Source of the DNA: Akkermansiaceae bacterium
GTDB lineage: Bacteria > Verrucomicrobiota > Verrucomicrobiia > Verrucomicrobiales > Akkermansiaceae
Length of the DNA: 64,000 nt
NCBI GenBank assembly: GCA_029866215.1
Contig: JARWZU010000011.1
Location: 82,034 to 146,033, forward strand
Direction: 5' to 3'
Below, piece by piece: positions 9,494 to 18,451 of the stretch. Every line of letters begins with the position of its first letter. Position 1 is the stretch's first letter. The notes under the pieces were generated by a model. That model ran no database searches and was not told the DNA's origin. It worked only from the letters and a program-made list of their open reading frames with translations. The position numbers and the translations under genes were made by a program.

Positions 9494-10138
9494 GTGTTTG
9501 CATACAAATCCATGGCCGCCATTGATCTTCCTGAGCGCTGCGGCGTGATGCTTTTACCGGATTGCACCTTGTTTCCGCACGGCGGTTTGCCGTTGTTCGT
9601 TTTCGAGCCACGCTACCGCAAGATGCTTGCCGAGGCGTTGGAGGGGGATTGTTTTTTTGGGGTGGGGCGGCTTTTAGGCGACGAGTCGGGAGATCCAGCA
9701 GACTATGTGGCGAAGGTGGGTACGGTAGGGCTGGTTCGGGCGTCCCGTGAGCAGGACGACGGCACGTCTCAGCTTCTGATCCACGGGGTGATGCGGGTTC
9801 GTTTCACCGAGTGGCACGACGATCGGGACTATCCATGTGCTTCCATTGAGCCCGTGATTTCTCTGTTTTCGCCTGAGTCGCAGGCGGAGGCGGCCATCAA
9901 GACCTTGCGGGGAGCGGTTGAGGATGCGATCCGGTCATTGCCTGAAGAGGTTCAGGCGGGGATCACTACGTTGTTGGATCGCGCCGATGATGTGGGGTTG
10001 ATGACCGATATGATTTCTCAGCAGTTCATTCATGAAGCGAATCTCAGGCAGCGGTTACTGGAAATGGATTCGATTGGTGACCGGATTCCGCTCATTTGTG
10101 ATTTTCTCGCGCGGGCGCAACTCGCCCTTGAGGATTGA
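9494..10138 (+). CDS. LON peptidase substrate-binding domain protein
   Basis: 214 residues matching the N-terminal LON domain (PF02190) alone, without an ATPase or protease part. The opening is LLPDCTLFPHGGLPLFVFEPRYRKML, in which the P-x-FEPRYR stretch is characteristic, followed by VAKVGTVGLVRASREQDDGT and LLIHGVMRVRFTEW. Such stand-alone LON-domain proteins are common, and their role in protein quality control or as substrate adaptors is mostly untested. The GTG start at 9494 has GAGG a few bases upstream. The ATG at 9512 has no such site, so the GTG is preferred, but this is not certain. It is transcribed divergently from the ABC operon and precedes purD by 94 bp. Confidence 0.85.
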   Translation: MFAYKSMAAIDLPERCGVMLLPDCTLFPHGGLPLFVFEPRYRKMLAEALEGDCFFGVGRLLGDESGDPADYVAKVGTVGLVRASREQDDGTSQLLIHGVMRVRFTEWHDDRDYPCASIEPVISLFSPESQAEAAIKTLRGAVEDAIRSLPEEVQAGITTLLDRADDVGLMTDMISQQFIHEANLRQRLLEMDSIGDRIPLICDFLARAQLALED

Positions 10139-10232
10139 TGAGCGTTAATCTGGTGGGATTGAGCCATAAATGAGCCCCTGCGATGAGATTCAGGATTGAG
10201 TCTGTCGCGTTATTCCGTGAAAATCTTCGTTG

Positions 10233-11483
10233 ATGAAAATTTTGGTCGTTGGCAAAGGCGGGCGTGAACACGCTCTTGTGAGGGCATTGGCGGAATCGCC
10301 GAGTGCGCCCGAGTTGTTTTGTTTTCCAGGCAGCGATGCCATTTTTCGCTTGGCCAAGCCGGTTGAGGCTGACGGGCTTGAGTCGCTGGTCGCATGGATG
10401 AAGTCCAATGCGATTGACCTCTGCGTGGCGGGTGAAGAAAGCTATTTGGTAAAGGGCGAGGGACTGGCGAATCTTTGTGAAAAACAGGGAATTCCTTGCT
10501 GGGGACCACCCAAAGAGTCGGCGCAACTCGAGGCAAGCAAAGAATTTGCAAAGGAATTTTTGGTCCGCAATGCGATCCCGACGGCGCGTGCCACAGCGAC
10601 GGATACGCTCGACGAGGCGTTGCGAGCGATTGACGGCGAGTTCCCGACAGTTCTCAAGTTTGACGGGCTTGCGGCGGGAAAGGGCGTGGCGGTTTGTCCG
10701 GATGAAGCGTCGGCCTTGGCGTTTCTGGATGAGGTGTTCACTCAGCGCCGTTTTGGGCCGGGGCGGGTGCTGGTCGAGCAGTGCCTTACGGGCCCTGAGG
10801 TTTCGGTGTTTGCCGCAATTGTGGACGACCAATACTTAATTTTCACTCCAGCGCGAGATTACAAGCGTGCAGCGGATGGCGACCTTGGGCCGAATACCGG
10901 CGGGATGGGCGCAGTGGCGAGCCGCCAACTTATTTCAGAGGAGGTGCTGGAGGTCATCGAGCGGGAAATTGTTCGGCCCACGGTCAATGGGCTTCGGCAG
11001 GAAAATTTGCCCTACCGCGGATTTCTCTATTTCGGATTGATGCTCACCCCAACTGGGCCGCAGGTGATCGAGTACAATTGTCGGTTTGGCGACCCAGAGT
11101 GTCAGGCGGTGATGCCGCTGGTTCGTGGAGATCTCGCGGGATTTTGTTTGGCCGGTGCCCAAGGCCAGCTTCGCAGCGATCTCATCGATTTTAGCGATGG
11201 GTGGAGTGTATGCGTCATTCTTGCCTCGGCGGGATACCCTGAGAGTTCCCGCAATGGCGACCGGATTTCTGGGCTTGATGCCATCACCGACGCTCGAGTG
11301 TACCACTCGGGAACGCGAATGGATGCAGCGGGAAATTGGGAGACCCAAGGTGGCCGCGTGCTTGCAGTCGTCGCCGGTGCCGAGACGCGGGAGGTGGCCG
11401 TTACGTTGGCTCATGCGGCGGCGGATTGTGTCGCATTCGATGGGTTGCAACGGCGGCGCGATATCGGTATTCTCAACTTCTAA
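10233..11483 (+). CDS. purD: phosphoribosylamine-glycine ligase
   Basis: 416 residues, normal for PurD, which makes glycinamide ribonucleotide from phosphoribosylamine, glycine and ATP in purine synthesis. The N-terminus MKILVVGKGGREHAL is diagnostic. The ATP-grasp core shows FPTVLKFDGLAAGKGV, GPEVSVFA, NTGGMGA and VIEYNCRFGDPECQ, all family hallmarks. The ATG at 10233 is chosen because the GKGGREHA block must begin within ten residues of the start. pyrR follows after 12 bp, so this purine gene appears to be transcribed together with pyrimidine genes. Confidence 0.97.
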   Translation: MKILVVGKGGREHALVRALAESPSAPELFCFPGSDAIFRLAKPVEADGLESLVAWMKSNAIDLCVAGEESYLVKGEGLANLCEKQGIPCWGPPKESAQLEASKEFAKEFLVRNAIPTARATATDTLDEALRAIDGEFPTVLKFDGLAAGKGVAVCPDEASALAFLDEVFTQRRFGPGRVLVEQCLTGPEVSVFAAIVDDQYLIFTPARDYKRAADGDLGPNTGGMGAVASRQLISEEVLEVIEREIVRPTVNGLRQENLPYRGFLYFGLMLTPTGPQVIEYNCRFGDPECQAVMPLVRGDLAGFCLAGAQGQLRSDLIDFSDGWSVCVILASAGYPESSRNGDRISGLDAITDARVYHSGTRMDAAGNWETQGGRVLAVVAGAETREVAVTLAHAAADCVAFDGLQRRRDIGILNF

Positions 11484-11495
11484 CGCACACCCCTC

Positions 11496-12029
11496 ATGGA
11501 AAGAACTTTTACTGCCGAAGACATTGCCGCTGGAGTCGAGCGCCTCGCTCAGGCGATCCGGGCAAAACACATCGGCCAACCCATCGCATTGGTTGGCATT
11601 CGCAGCCGTGGCGATGAAGTCGCCGAGCGGGTACTGACGCTGCTTTCCGCTGAGGATCACTGGGACTTATCGTTCGGGGTGTTGGATATTTCCCTCTATC
11701 GCGACGACTTTGAGCACCTCCACGAAAACCCATCCCTGCAAGAGAGCGATATCCCGTTTTCGGTCGATGGGGCGCACATTATTTTAGTCGATGACGTGCT
11801 TTTCACCGGGCGGACGATCCGGGCGGCCTTGGATGCACTTTCTGACTACGGGCGCCCAGCATCGGTGGAGCTTGCGGTGTTGATCGACCGAGGACACCGG
11901 GAAATGCCAATTCAGCCAAACTATGTTGGTATCCTTCTCGACACCTGCCGCCACGATCATGTATGGGTCTCTCTCGTAGGGAGCGACGGGGTGGATCAAA
12001 TCCAGATTGTCGCAAAGGAAAATCCATGA
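11496..12029 (+). CDS. pyrR: PyrR: pyrimidine operon regulator / uracil phosphoribosyltransferase
   Basis: 177 residues, the usual PyrR size. The PRPP-binding loop VDDVLFTGRTIRAAL is present, and the AVGIRSRGDEVA-type loop appears as VGIRSRGDEVAERV. PyrR binds an attenuator RNA when UMP is high and also has uracil phosphoribosyltransferase activity. Here it follows purD by only 12 bp and no PyrR-type anti-antiterminator could fit in that gap. If it regulates by attenuation, the target must be elsewhere. Its TGA overlaps the ATG of the next gene (ATGA), which suggests translational coupling. Confidence 0.95.
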   Translation: MERTFTAEDIAAGVERLAQAIRAKHIGQPIALVGIRSRGDEVAERVLTLLSAEDHWDLSFGVLDISLYRDDFEHLHENPSLQESDIPFSVDGAHIILVDDVLFTGRTIRAALDALSDYGRPASVELAVLIDRGHREMPIQPNYVGILLDTCRHDHVWVSLVGSDGVDQIQIVAKENP

Positions 12030-12685
12030 GTCTCCTGCCGCAAAACAAGAAGTCTGCCGAGGAAATCGCTAAAATCCGCGAGGATCTTGGGATTTCTGGT
12101 CAATTTCTGGTTGAAAAGAGTTTGCATGCTGAGGGCATCGATTTGGCGAAGGAAGAAGTCCCTGCCGATTCTAGCCCGCCGCCGATCGGGGTGACGCAGA
12201 CTCCGGAATCAGCTGAGTTAGCAAGTGCGCCTGCAGCCACTCGTTCCCCCAAGGTGGTTCGTTCGCTGCGCAAGTCCGAGCAGGCTCCGCTGCCAGTGGA
12301 GCGTCCCTCCGTGCAGCCGGTGGAATCGATTCTCCCTGTTCTGAAACACTCCGATCGAGAGCTCCAAGAACTGCGGCGTCGGGAAGCTCTTGCGGCGATT
12401 GGGACTTCGGGCCAGGCGGTCCATCCTCTCCTTCGAAGCGCGCATCCATTGCTGATTCTGCCGGGATACTTGCTCGTGATGGCAGCACCGGTTTGCTACG
12501 AAGTTTATCAATTGAGAATGCGAGTGCCCCTAGCCTGCATTCTGCTTGCGATGGTTTTCTCATTGATCATCTTCCTCCGGAAGCCGCAATCGCGGCACCA
12601 CGCAGCGTTCATCGTTGTGATCGCCATCTTTGCCATCGCTTTTGGCGCTCTCCATTATTTTCCACATCTACGGCATGGTACGTAA
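12026..12685 (+). CDS. uncharacterised membrane protein between pyrR and pyrB
   Basis: 219 residues, not recognised. The first half is charged and Pro/Ala-rich with no clear fold. The second half has three hydrophobic segments (PLLILPGYLLVMAAPVCYEV, VPLACILLAMVFSLIIFL and AAFIVVIAIFAIAFGALHYF), so it is a membrane protein with a cytoplasmic N-terminal arm. The start ATG overlaps the pyrR stop (ATGA), and the last 11 bases overlap the start of pyrB. This places it tightly inside the nucleotide operon. That spacing hints at coupled expression, but no pyrimidine transporter motif is visible and no function is claimed. Confidence 0.8.
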   Translation: MSLLPQNKKSAEEIAKIREDLGISGQFLVEKSLHAEGIDLAKEEVPADSSPPPIGVTQTPESAELASAPAATRSPKVVRSLRKSEQAPLPVERPSVQPVESILPVLKHSDRELQELRRREALAAIGTSGQAVHPLLRSAHPLLILPGYLLVMAAPVCYEVYQLRMRVPLACILLAMVFSLIIFLRKPQSRHHAAFIVVIAIFAIAFGALHYFPHLRHGT

Positions 12686-13607
12686 AGACTTACTCGACAT
12701 CGCCTCGCTTGATCGCGGAGACATCGAACATCTCCTGGATCAATCGGTTCCCTTTAAGGAACTCTTCACGCGGTCCGTGAAAAAAGTTCCAGCTCTCAAG
12801 GGCAAGTCAGTTCTCATGCTCTTTTACGAGCCAAGCACCCGCACCCACTCTTCGTTCGAAGTGGCCGCCAAGCGTCTTTCGGCCGATGTGACGAACTTCG
12901 ATGTAGCTCATTCGTCGATCACCAAGGGTGAGTCTGTTAGGGAAACCGTTGAGACGCTTCAAGCCATGCGGACTGACTACATCATCGTCCGCCATGGCCG
13001 CTCCGGGTTGCCGGGCATGATCGCTAGACAGACCCGAGCATCGGTCATCAATGCGGGAGATGGTGCACATGCACATCCGACTCAGGCGTTGTTAGATGCT
13101 TTCACGATCAAGGAAAAATTCCCGGACCCGACAGGCAAGAAAGTCCTCATTGTCGGGGACATTCTCCACTCGCGAGTCGCGCGCTCGACCAGCACCATTC
13201 TGAAAAAGCTCGGGATCGATGTGGCTTACCTCGGCCCAGGATCATTGGTTCCACGCATGGGTCCTGAAAATATCCGGCGCTTCACGGATTACCAAGAAGC
13301 CATGGCTTGGTCACCCGATGTCGTCTACCTGCTTCGGGTTCAGATGGAGCGCCAAGACGTCCAGTTTTTCCCAAGCATCCGTGAGTATCACAAGCTCTAT
13401 GGAGTGACCGACGCCCGCCTTGATGAGATTCGCAAGCGCGGGTTGTACATCATGCATCCGGGACCTGTGAATCGTGGTGTTGAGTTGTGTGACGCCGTCA
13501 TGGATTACGAACGTAGCCTCATCAACGACCAGGTTGAAAACGGAATCGCTGTCAGAATGGCGGTGCTCTATTGGTTGAAGCCAGGCGTGGCAGCGGGCAA
13601 GGAGTGA
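12675..13607 (+). CDS. pyrB: aspartate carbamoyltransferase catalytic subunit
   Basis: 310 residues, typical for PyrB. It joins carbamoyl phosphate to aspartate in the first committed step of pyrimidine synthesis. The carbamoyl-phosphate loop FYEPSTRTHSSFE lies at about 50-62, with STRT at 54-57. HPTQALLDAFTI and MHPGPVNRGVEL are the other conserved blocks. The ATG at 12675 starts MVRKDLLDIASL, as in many homologues, and overlaps the upstream gene by 11 bases. No pyrC or pyrI follows. Instead the operon ends and repeat-rich DNA begins. Confidence 0.97.
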   Translation: MVRKDLLDIASLDRGDIEHLLDQSVPFKELFTRSVKKVPALKGKSVLMLFYEPSTRTHSSFEVAAKRLSADVTNFDVAHSSITKGESVRETVETLQAMRTDYIIVRHGRSGLPGMIARQTRASVINAGDGAHAHPTQALLDAFTIKEKFPDPTGKKVLIVGDILHSRVARSTSTILKKLGIDVAYLGPGSLVPRMGPENIRRFTDYQEAMAWSPDVVYLLRVQMERQDVQFFPSIREYHKLYGVTDARLDEIRKRGLYIMHPGPVNRGVELCDAVMDYERSLINDQVENGIAVRMAVLYWLKPGVAAGKE

Positions 13608-13689
13608 CAGCTGTTCGGGCGTGGATCTCCAGTCGTCGGTGCAAGATCGTGATGCGGGCAGGCCCTCGTGGTTCTACAAGTTGGCGCCG

Positions 13690-13822
13690 GCTGGAATCCA
13701 ACCTAGAATCCGCGACTGGGCTGCGGCTGGGGCGAGCGGATGGGTCAGGCGCGGGCACTGGTAGCGAAGGTTCGGCGAGATGATTCTCAACCTATTTCAG
13801 GTGGGACTCGTCGATGATCCAT
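13690..13822. repeat. dispersed 133-bp element, copy A (after pyrB)
   Basis: This stretch aligns along its length with 51133-51265. Shared blocks include GGGCACTGG, GATGATTCTCAACCT and a TTTCA-GTG--ACTC-GATGAT tail, and by eye the strongest part (last 85 bp) is about 80% identical. Both copies begin shortly after the stop of a plus-strand housekeeping gene (pyrB here, map there) and have the same orientation. On the minus strand both read a short peptide tail of the form [ND]H[QR]RV-x2-E-x-G-stop, so the element may derive from the 3' end of a gene. Confidence 0.75.
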
Positions 13823-14285
13823 CGAAAGTGTGCTGGTGGAAGTGGGTTCCCAAAATCTTCAGATGATCCGATGGACCCAGCTTACGTTGTGGCTGTCCCA
13901 CGTGTAAGAGTTGCCGTTCCGCAAGTTGAGGTTGCCGTTGGCATCGGCGCAGGTGTCGCTGAGTCCGGTGCCTCCAGTCTCAGCGGTGCCGCAGCCGAGG
14001 AGACGACCGTTTGTGTCGTGGCAAATGATTTCCCGGCTCAAGCCGGAAATCCCCCTTAGCTGCAGGGTGGTCTTCAGCTTGTCCGGAAACTTGAATTGTC
14101 AGGGGAGCACACGCGCCCTCGCGTGTCGGATGGGGCGCCCTCGCCGCATCCATGGTGGTGCCGTCCTTGCGGGCCGAATTTACTGTCCGCGCGTCCTTGT
14201 GAGGGTCTCGGGTAGTTGGAAACGCTAGGCGAAAGCTCATCCTGCGGCCTGCCCCCCCTTGGGAAATCCCAACGGGTGTCAGAAT
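13823..14285. other. non-coding or decayed spacer between element A and its array
   Basis: No gene can be supported here. On the minus strand a frame of about 80 codons from 14104 down to 13859 has a protein-like composition (stretches such as KFPDKLKTTLQLRGISGL and NGNLNLRNGNSYTW). It lacks a good start and ends in a stop at 13859. It may be a remnant of a secreted-protein gene. The remainder is GC-rich without ORFs I can recognise. Confidence 0.4.
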
Positions 14286-14513
14286 CTTCCCAGGAGCTGT
14301 CAGCCAATTCCCAGACGCTGTCAGCTCATTCCCAGACGCTGTCAGTCAATTCCCAGGCGCTGTCAGCTCATTCCCAGCCGCTGTCAGCTCATTCCCAGCC
14401 GCTGTCAGCTCATTCCCAGCCGCTGTCAGCTCATTCCCAGCCGCTGTCAGCCAATTCCCAGGCGCTGTCAGCCAATTCCCAGGCGCTGTCAGCCAATTCC
14501 CAAGCGCTGTCAG
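14286..14513. repeat. 21-bp tandem repeat array, about 11 units
   Basis: Ten full head-to-tail 21-bp units run from 14297 to 14506, with a partial unit on each side. The unit is CTGTCAG followed by CCAATTCCCAGGCG or CTCATTCCCAGCCG. Units differ at a few positions only (CCAATT/CTCATT, AGGCG/AGCCG/AGACG), and four adjacent units are identical. Because 21 is a multiple of 3, several reading frames through the array show a perfect 7-residue repeat. There are no spacers, so it is not a CRISPR. Confidence 0.95.
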
Positions 14514-14664
14514 AGACTCCCTAAGTCCTGTAAGCCCCAGACCCGTCGCAGTCAGCCACTTCCGCCGGTTATCGCAAAGCCTGATCGGCCGACAACTGGG
14601 AGAATTGGAAAAAGTGATGGACTTCGCATGGACCGACCCCACCGACTACTGACCCCTCTACTCC
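14514..14664. other. spacer after the 21-bp array
   Basis: About 150 bp between the array and the end of the CsgG-like operon. I see no gene, terminator hairpin or promoter in it. Confidence 0.5.
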
Positions 14665-15729
14665 TTAAGCGCCAGGTGCGTTGTAGGCGCTGATGATTCT
14701 TTCGACGAACTTGGCCTGAACTTTTTCGGTTGCTGACTCGATTGCCTTTTTCTCCGCAACAAAGTTGCTGAGATCGGTACCGACTCCATAGCCGCTGGTA
14801 GCTGCTAAAATCCGGCTGTCACTCACCCTGACGGCTGAGAATTCCACCCGCGCGCGGGCGGCGCTGAAGCTGCCGATCTGAGTCGCACGTTCCGAGGTTG
14901 CTACGCCGAGAATGATGACTTGGACCCCTTTTGCCCGCGCTTCGGCTAACAGATCCTCATGTTCCTTGCCTTCCAAATGCGCACCGAGTTTGACGGGAGC
15001 CTGTGAGGTCGCCAATACCGCGATGGCTGCCACCGGGGGAGCTGACTCAGACTGACTTGGACGAGAAAGGGCTACCATTTTGCAATCATTGGTTTGAAGA
15101 AATCCCTCCAGACTCTTTTCGGCTGCCGGATCAGCAGTGTTTGCGGATGTGGTGACGCTCACTTCAGGGATGCGGAACGCGAATACCGGGCGCTTTGCGT
15201 CTGCGGCCACATCCAACTTCTGCGCGGCTTCCACAGCCGCTTGCTCTTGGGCGGATCTCCCTTCGAGTTTTGCAATGGCGTCGTTCACCTGAGTCGCGAG
15301 CTGCTCGCCCGCTTTCATGGGATCTTCATTGTTAGGCACAATCAGCAACACAGGCTTGAGAAGCCCCGTCTCAACTTGGACCACCCGACATTGAATCGCC
15401 GTGCGTCCGCCTGCTTGTTTGGATTGACCGAAAACATAGTATTTCGCACCAACCAACTTACCCACCTTCGAGGCTTGATCTTGGGTCAACGCCGCAGCTC
15501 CCAGAGTCTGCTCGGCTAGCATATCGCTGAGTTTTTTACGATCCACAAGATCGTATTGAGCGTTTCCTGAAAGGTTGACTTCGAGGATTTCAAAAACAAA
15601 CGCCTCGACCCCCTCTGCCTCCGCTGTGGCGATAGGAGGGGTGATGGCGATCGAGATGCCAGCATAGGCCGATAGAGTGCCAACAAACGAAGTGAGTAAA
15701 AATGTGGCGAGATGAGAGCGGATTTTCAT
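14665..15729 (-). CDS. CsgG/FlgO-like secreted protein
   Basis: 354 residues with a signal peptide (LATFLLTSFVGTLSAYAG, about 6-23). The next 160 residues follow the CsgG-type pattern: an alpha/beta start, then VDRKKLSDMLAEQTLG, KVGKLVGAKYYVFGQS and a VRVVQVETGLL-like strand. CsgG-family proteins form or assist outer-membrane secretion pores, and many relatives are periplasmic or lipoprotein sensors of unknown role. No lipobox cysteine is evident. A second similar alpha/beta domain seems to follow (about 175-330). It is the second gene of a two-gene operon, 14 bp after a larger protein that also contains a CsgG-like region. Confidence 0.65.
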   Translation of the reverse strand: MKIRSHLATFLLTSFVGTLSAYAGISIAITPPIATAEAEGVEAFVFEILEVNLSGNAQYDLVDRKKLSDMLAEQTLGAAALTQDQASKVGKLVGAKYYVFGQSKQAGGRTAIQCRVVQVETGLLKPVLLIVPNNEDPMKAGEQLATQVNDAIAKLEGRSAQEQAAVEAAQKLDVAADAKRPVFAFRIPEVSVTTSANTADPAAEKSLEGFLQTNDCKMVALSRPSQSESAPPVAAIAVLATSQAPVKLGAHLEGKEHEDLLAEARAKGVQVIILGVATSERATQIGSFSAARARVEFSAVRVSDSRILAATSGYGVGTDLSNFVAEKKAIESATEKVQAKFVERIISAYNAPGA

Positions 15730-15743
15730 GGAGTCAAATTCAG

Positions 15744-18368
15744 TTAGGGATTGATGATGGTGGGTTTTGCTTCTGAAATCTGTTGGTTAAACTCAATGAT
15801 TATCGCCAGATCCGTTCCTGCGGGTGGAGCGGTTTCCGCTTTGGCCCTGGCATTGATTTCAGGAATGGATTGCATGAGTGCGGAGGGTGAAACCTTTTCT
15901 AACATGGCACCGGTCGCAGGAGAAACCCCCAGATCAAGCGCCACAAGGTGAAGGTTACCGTTGGCACTATACAAATCAGGAGGCGGAGGGAAAAACACTT
16001 CCTCCCATGAACCGGTTCCTTTGGTTTGGCTTCGAACCATCCTCGATACACCGGTCAGTTTAGCCGCAGCGATCGCAGTAATCAAAGGCAGCGGCCTCGC
16101 ATCGGAGTCCTTGAACTTTCTAAAATAATGATCGGATAAAACGAGAATCGCCCCTCGGCTTAGGCAATAGACATCGCCCGTATAGTCCTTCTTTTTCGAT
16201 ATCAATTTTGTCTGAGTGAGGAAAACGGTTCCGATCGCTGATCCATCAGGAAACGACACATGGGTTAACAAATCCGCAAAAAAGTTCAATTCCAGTGCTT
16301 GTGACAATTTCTGATAGCCGCTGCATCCCGTCAAATCGACCCGCACCGAACGAACATGAACCGGGCAGCCCCAGAAAGCTGCGACATGGGCCGCAACTTC
16401 GCTGACATACTTGAGATCAACCGTCTGATCATGGATGAGGTCGATCCGGAATCCCTTCGGGAAAACCAAGAATTCGCGGGCGGCTGGCAGCGACACGATT
16501 GGACTGGCTCCCAGTTCGGAAATGATGGCTCTCATCTCCTTTTGCGTTTCCACGTCTTTTGCTTTCACCGCAGCAATTAGCCCGCACTGGGCATCGGAGA
16601 TTGCAAGTTCCTTCTGGCCCGCAGCAACTCTGGCACGGCTCATCGACTTCCTCACCCGTGGAGAACTGATCATCCAACTGTTCCCGGTAGCGACGACAGC
16701 CCCGACCACAGGGCCAGCCTCACCTCTTTCTATCGCAAGATCGAGAAACCGTGAAGTCGTCCGCTCGGTCTTGCAGGCGCTCTTCAGATTCAAACGCATG
16801 ATCTCGAACTCGCGCTGTTTGTTTCCAAGAGCCCGATAGGCATCCAGCAGGATGGTGGTGCAAAGGCTGTTCCATTTTTTCCGATTCTCTAACAAATCCA
16901 CACACTCCTGGTAGCGTCCGAGATTCATCAACGCGACGACCATCGTTTGATAATAGGGAGACTTGAGCGCGAGTTCCTGAATCGGTTGCCCGCCGCGGGT
17001 CAGAATCGACCATGCTTTTGTGGAATCTCCCAGACGGATCCAAAGCTCCGCGAGGAGTTGCAGGTCATCATCGGCATTGGTTCGGGCAAGTTCGGTCATC
17101 GGCAGCTCAAACACCTGCCGCGCCTGCTGGAGAAGCAAGTCCAGTTGTCCTGATTTTTTCAAAGCCGAAATCTGGGAGATCCCCTGATCGTCTGGGTTGT
17201 ATTCGAAAACCAGCGGATGGAGCGCCGCGGGAGTGGCATCCCGATAGAATGTTTTTGCCGCTTTCCTCATGATTGCCTCGTCGTCACTGGCCAGAGCTAG
17301 CGCCGCATCACCCAGGCGGATGGAGAGTTCCGCTTCGGTCGCAACAAGCTGCCGCAATCCGTTCCAACCTTGTTTCAACCCAATCATGAAACCAGCCTCA
17401 GCATGACGGAGTCCGCGATCATCTGGAACAGGGCTCAATGAAGACTCTCCGGCCGTTTGAACTGCCTCGAAAAGAAGCTCACGAACCAGCGCGGCGGGAG
17501 GTGTATCTAGCAGACCGCCCGTCCATGAACGGCAGGCAAGCATTCGACCGGTGGCCACATCCACGGCAAAAAGGTCCGTGTCGATCCTATCCGGATTTTG
17601 AAAATGGATGAAAGGAATGAGAATCAGGTCTGCCTTCACCATGCGTCCGAGATGGGTGGCGCCATTCGAATCAAGGCCGTTGATGGAATTCATGGCTTTT
17701 TCTTCGAGAAGTTTGGACGACTCACTTCGCTCGACCAGAGTGGCTCCCACCTCTTCGCTTGCAACCAGACTTTCCAAAACCGCCCGGATGAGCGGGGAAA
17801 CTTGGCCGAGATTCGGATTGGCCCCGCCAGTGTTGACCGGCTCCAGAAGCGAACAAACCACTGCTTTTTGGGTGCCTGACCTGCTAGGTGCCGCCTGATC
17901 GTTCGGGGAGAGGCCAGCAACGGCTGCGACATGCTTTGCAACTTCGCGGGGCAATTCATTCGCGATACTCTTCGCATCCCGGATTGGGAACATGCGGGGC
18001 TCCGCAAGTGCCATCCCAGCGCTCACTCGGTTGACGTAAACACGCAGCTGTTTGTTAGGTTGATCCAAAACACAGAACACCAAAAAACCACTGGGCAGCA
18101 CCCGAAGCATCGGAACAGACGGTTCACCTACAGCTCGCAGCTTTTGTTCGAAAACAACGACCGACAAACCGGCCCGCGAGAGCACCTCAGAGTTCCACCC
18201 TTTTAGCAATTCCGCTTGCAGTCGCGCGTCAAACGCTGGCAGGGCCGCCCGCATCGGAGTCCCCCCATCGAAATCGGAGAATGAGGGCAAAAAAGCAATT
18301 TTGGGCACCTCTTTGGCAACGCAATATCCGGCAAATACGATTGCAATGACCGAAATGATATTTAACAC
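15744..18368 (-). CDS. large exported protein with CsgG-like region and TPR-like helices
   Basis: 874 residues from a GTG at 18368. The N-terminal 17 residues are hydrophobic and could be a signal or anchor. One CsgG-like alpha/beta region lies within about 20-140 and a clearer one at about 150-290 (with VERSESSKLLEEK and VKADLILIPFIHF). Helical, TPR-like repeats fill about 310-600. The last 250 residues include YTGDVYCLSRGAILVLSDHYF, which loosely recalls the archaemetzincin fold but has no HExxH, so any peptidase role is doubtful. Reading further upstream would run through the inverted REP pair, which argues for the GTG start. It is the first gene of the operon with the CsgG-like gene. Confidence 0.6.
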   Translation of the reverse strand: MLNIISVIAIVFAGYCVAKEVPKIAFLPSFSDFDGGTPMRAALPAFDARLQAELLKGWNSEVLSRAGLSVVVFEQKLRAVGEPSVPMLRVLPSGFLVFCVLDQPNKQLRVYVNRVSAGMALAEPRMFPIRDAKSIANELPREVAKHVAAVAGLSPNDQAAPSRSGTQKAVVCSLLEPVNTGGANPNLGQVSPLIRAVLESLVASEEVGATLVERSESSKLLEEKAMNSINGLDSNGATHLGRMVKADLILIPFIHFQNPDRIDTDLFAVDVATGRMLACRSWTGGLLDTPPAALVRELLFEAVQTAGESSLSPVPDDRGLRHAEAGFMIGLKQGWNGLRQLVATEAELSIRLGDAALALASDDEAIMRKAAKTFYRDATPAALHPLVFEYNPDDQGISQISALKKSGQLDLLLQQARQVFELPMTELARTNADDDLQLLAELWIRLGDSTKAWSILTRGGQPIQELALKSPYYQTMVVALMNLGRYQECVDLLENRKKWNSLCTTILLDAYRALGNKQREFEIMRLNLKSACKTERTTSRFLDLAIERGEAGPVVGAVVATGNSWMISSPRVRKSMSRARVAAGQKELAISDAQCGLIAAVKAKDVETQKEMRAIISELGASPIVSLPAAREFLVFPKGFRIDLIHDQTVDLKYVSEVAAHVAAFWGCPVHVRSVRVDLTGCSGYQKLSQALELNFFADLLTHVSFPDGSAIGTVFLTQTKLISKKKDYTGDVYCLSRGAILVLSDHYFRKFKDSDARPLPLITAIAAAKLTGVSRMVRSQTKGTGSWEEVFFPPPPDLYSANGNLHLVALDLGVSPATGAMLEKVSPSALMQSIPEINARAKAETAPPAGTDLAIIIEFNQQISEAKPTIINP

Positions 18369-18451
18369 CCCACCACCCTGAATCGCGAGATTTCGAGTGT
18401 CAAAGAGATATCCGGCCCCCGGCTGTGTATCGAACTCGATCCCCGCCCTGC

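Noticed and set aside
10092..10832. Minus-strand 246-codon frame over purD
   Set aside because: Antisense shadow of a conserved enzyme.
14286..14513. CRISPR array
   Set aside because: The 21-bp units are head to tail with no spacers, and no cas gene is near.
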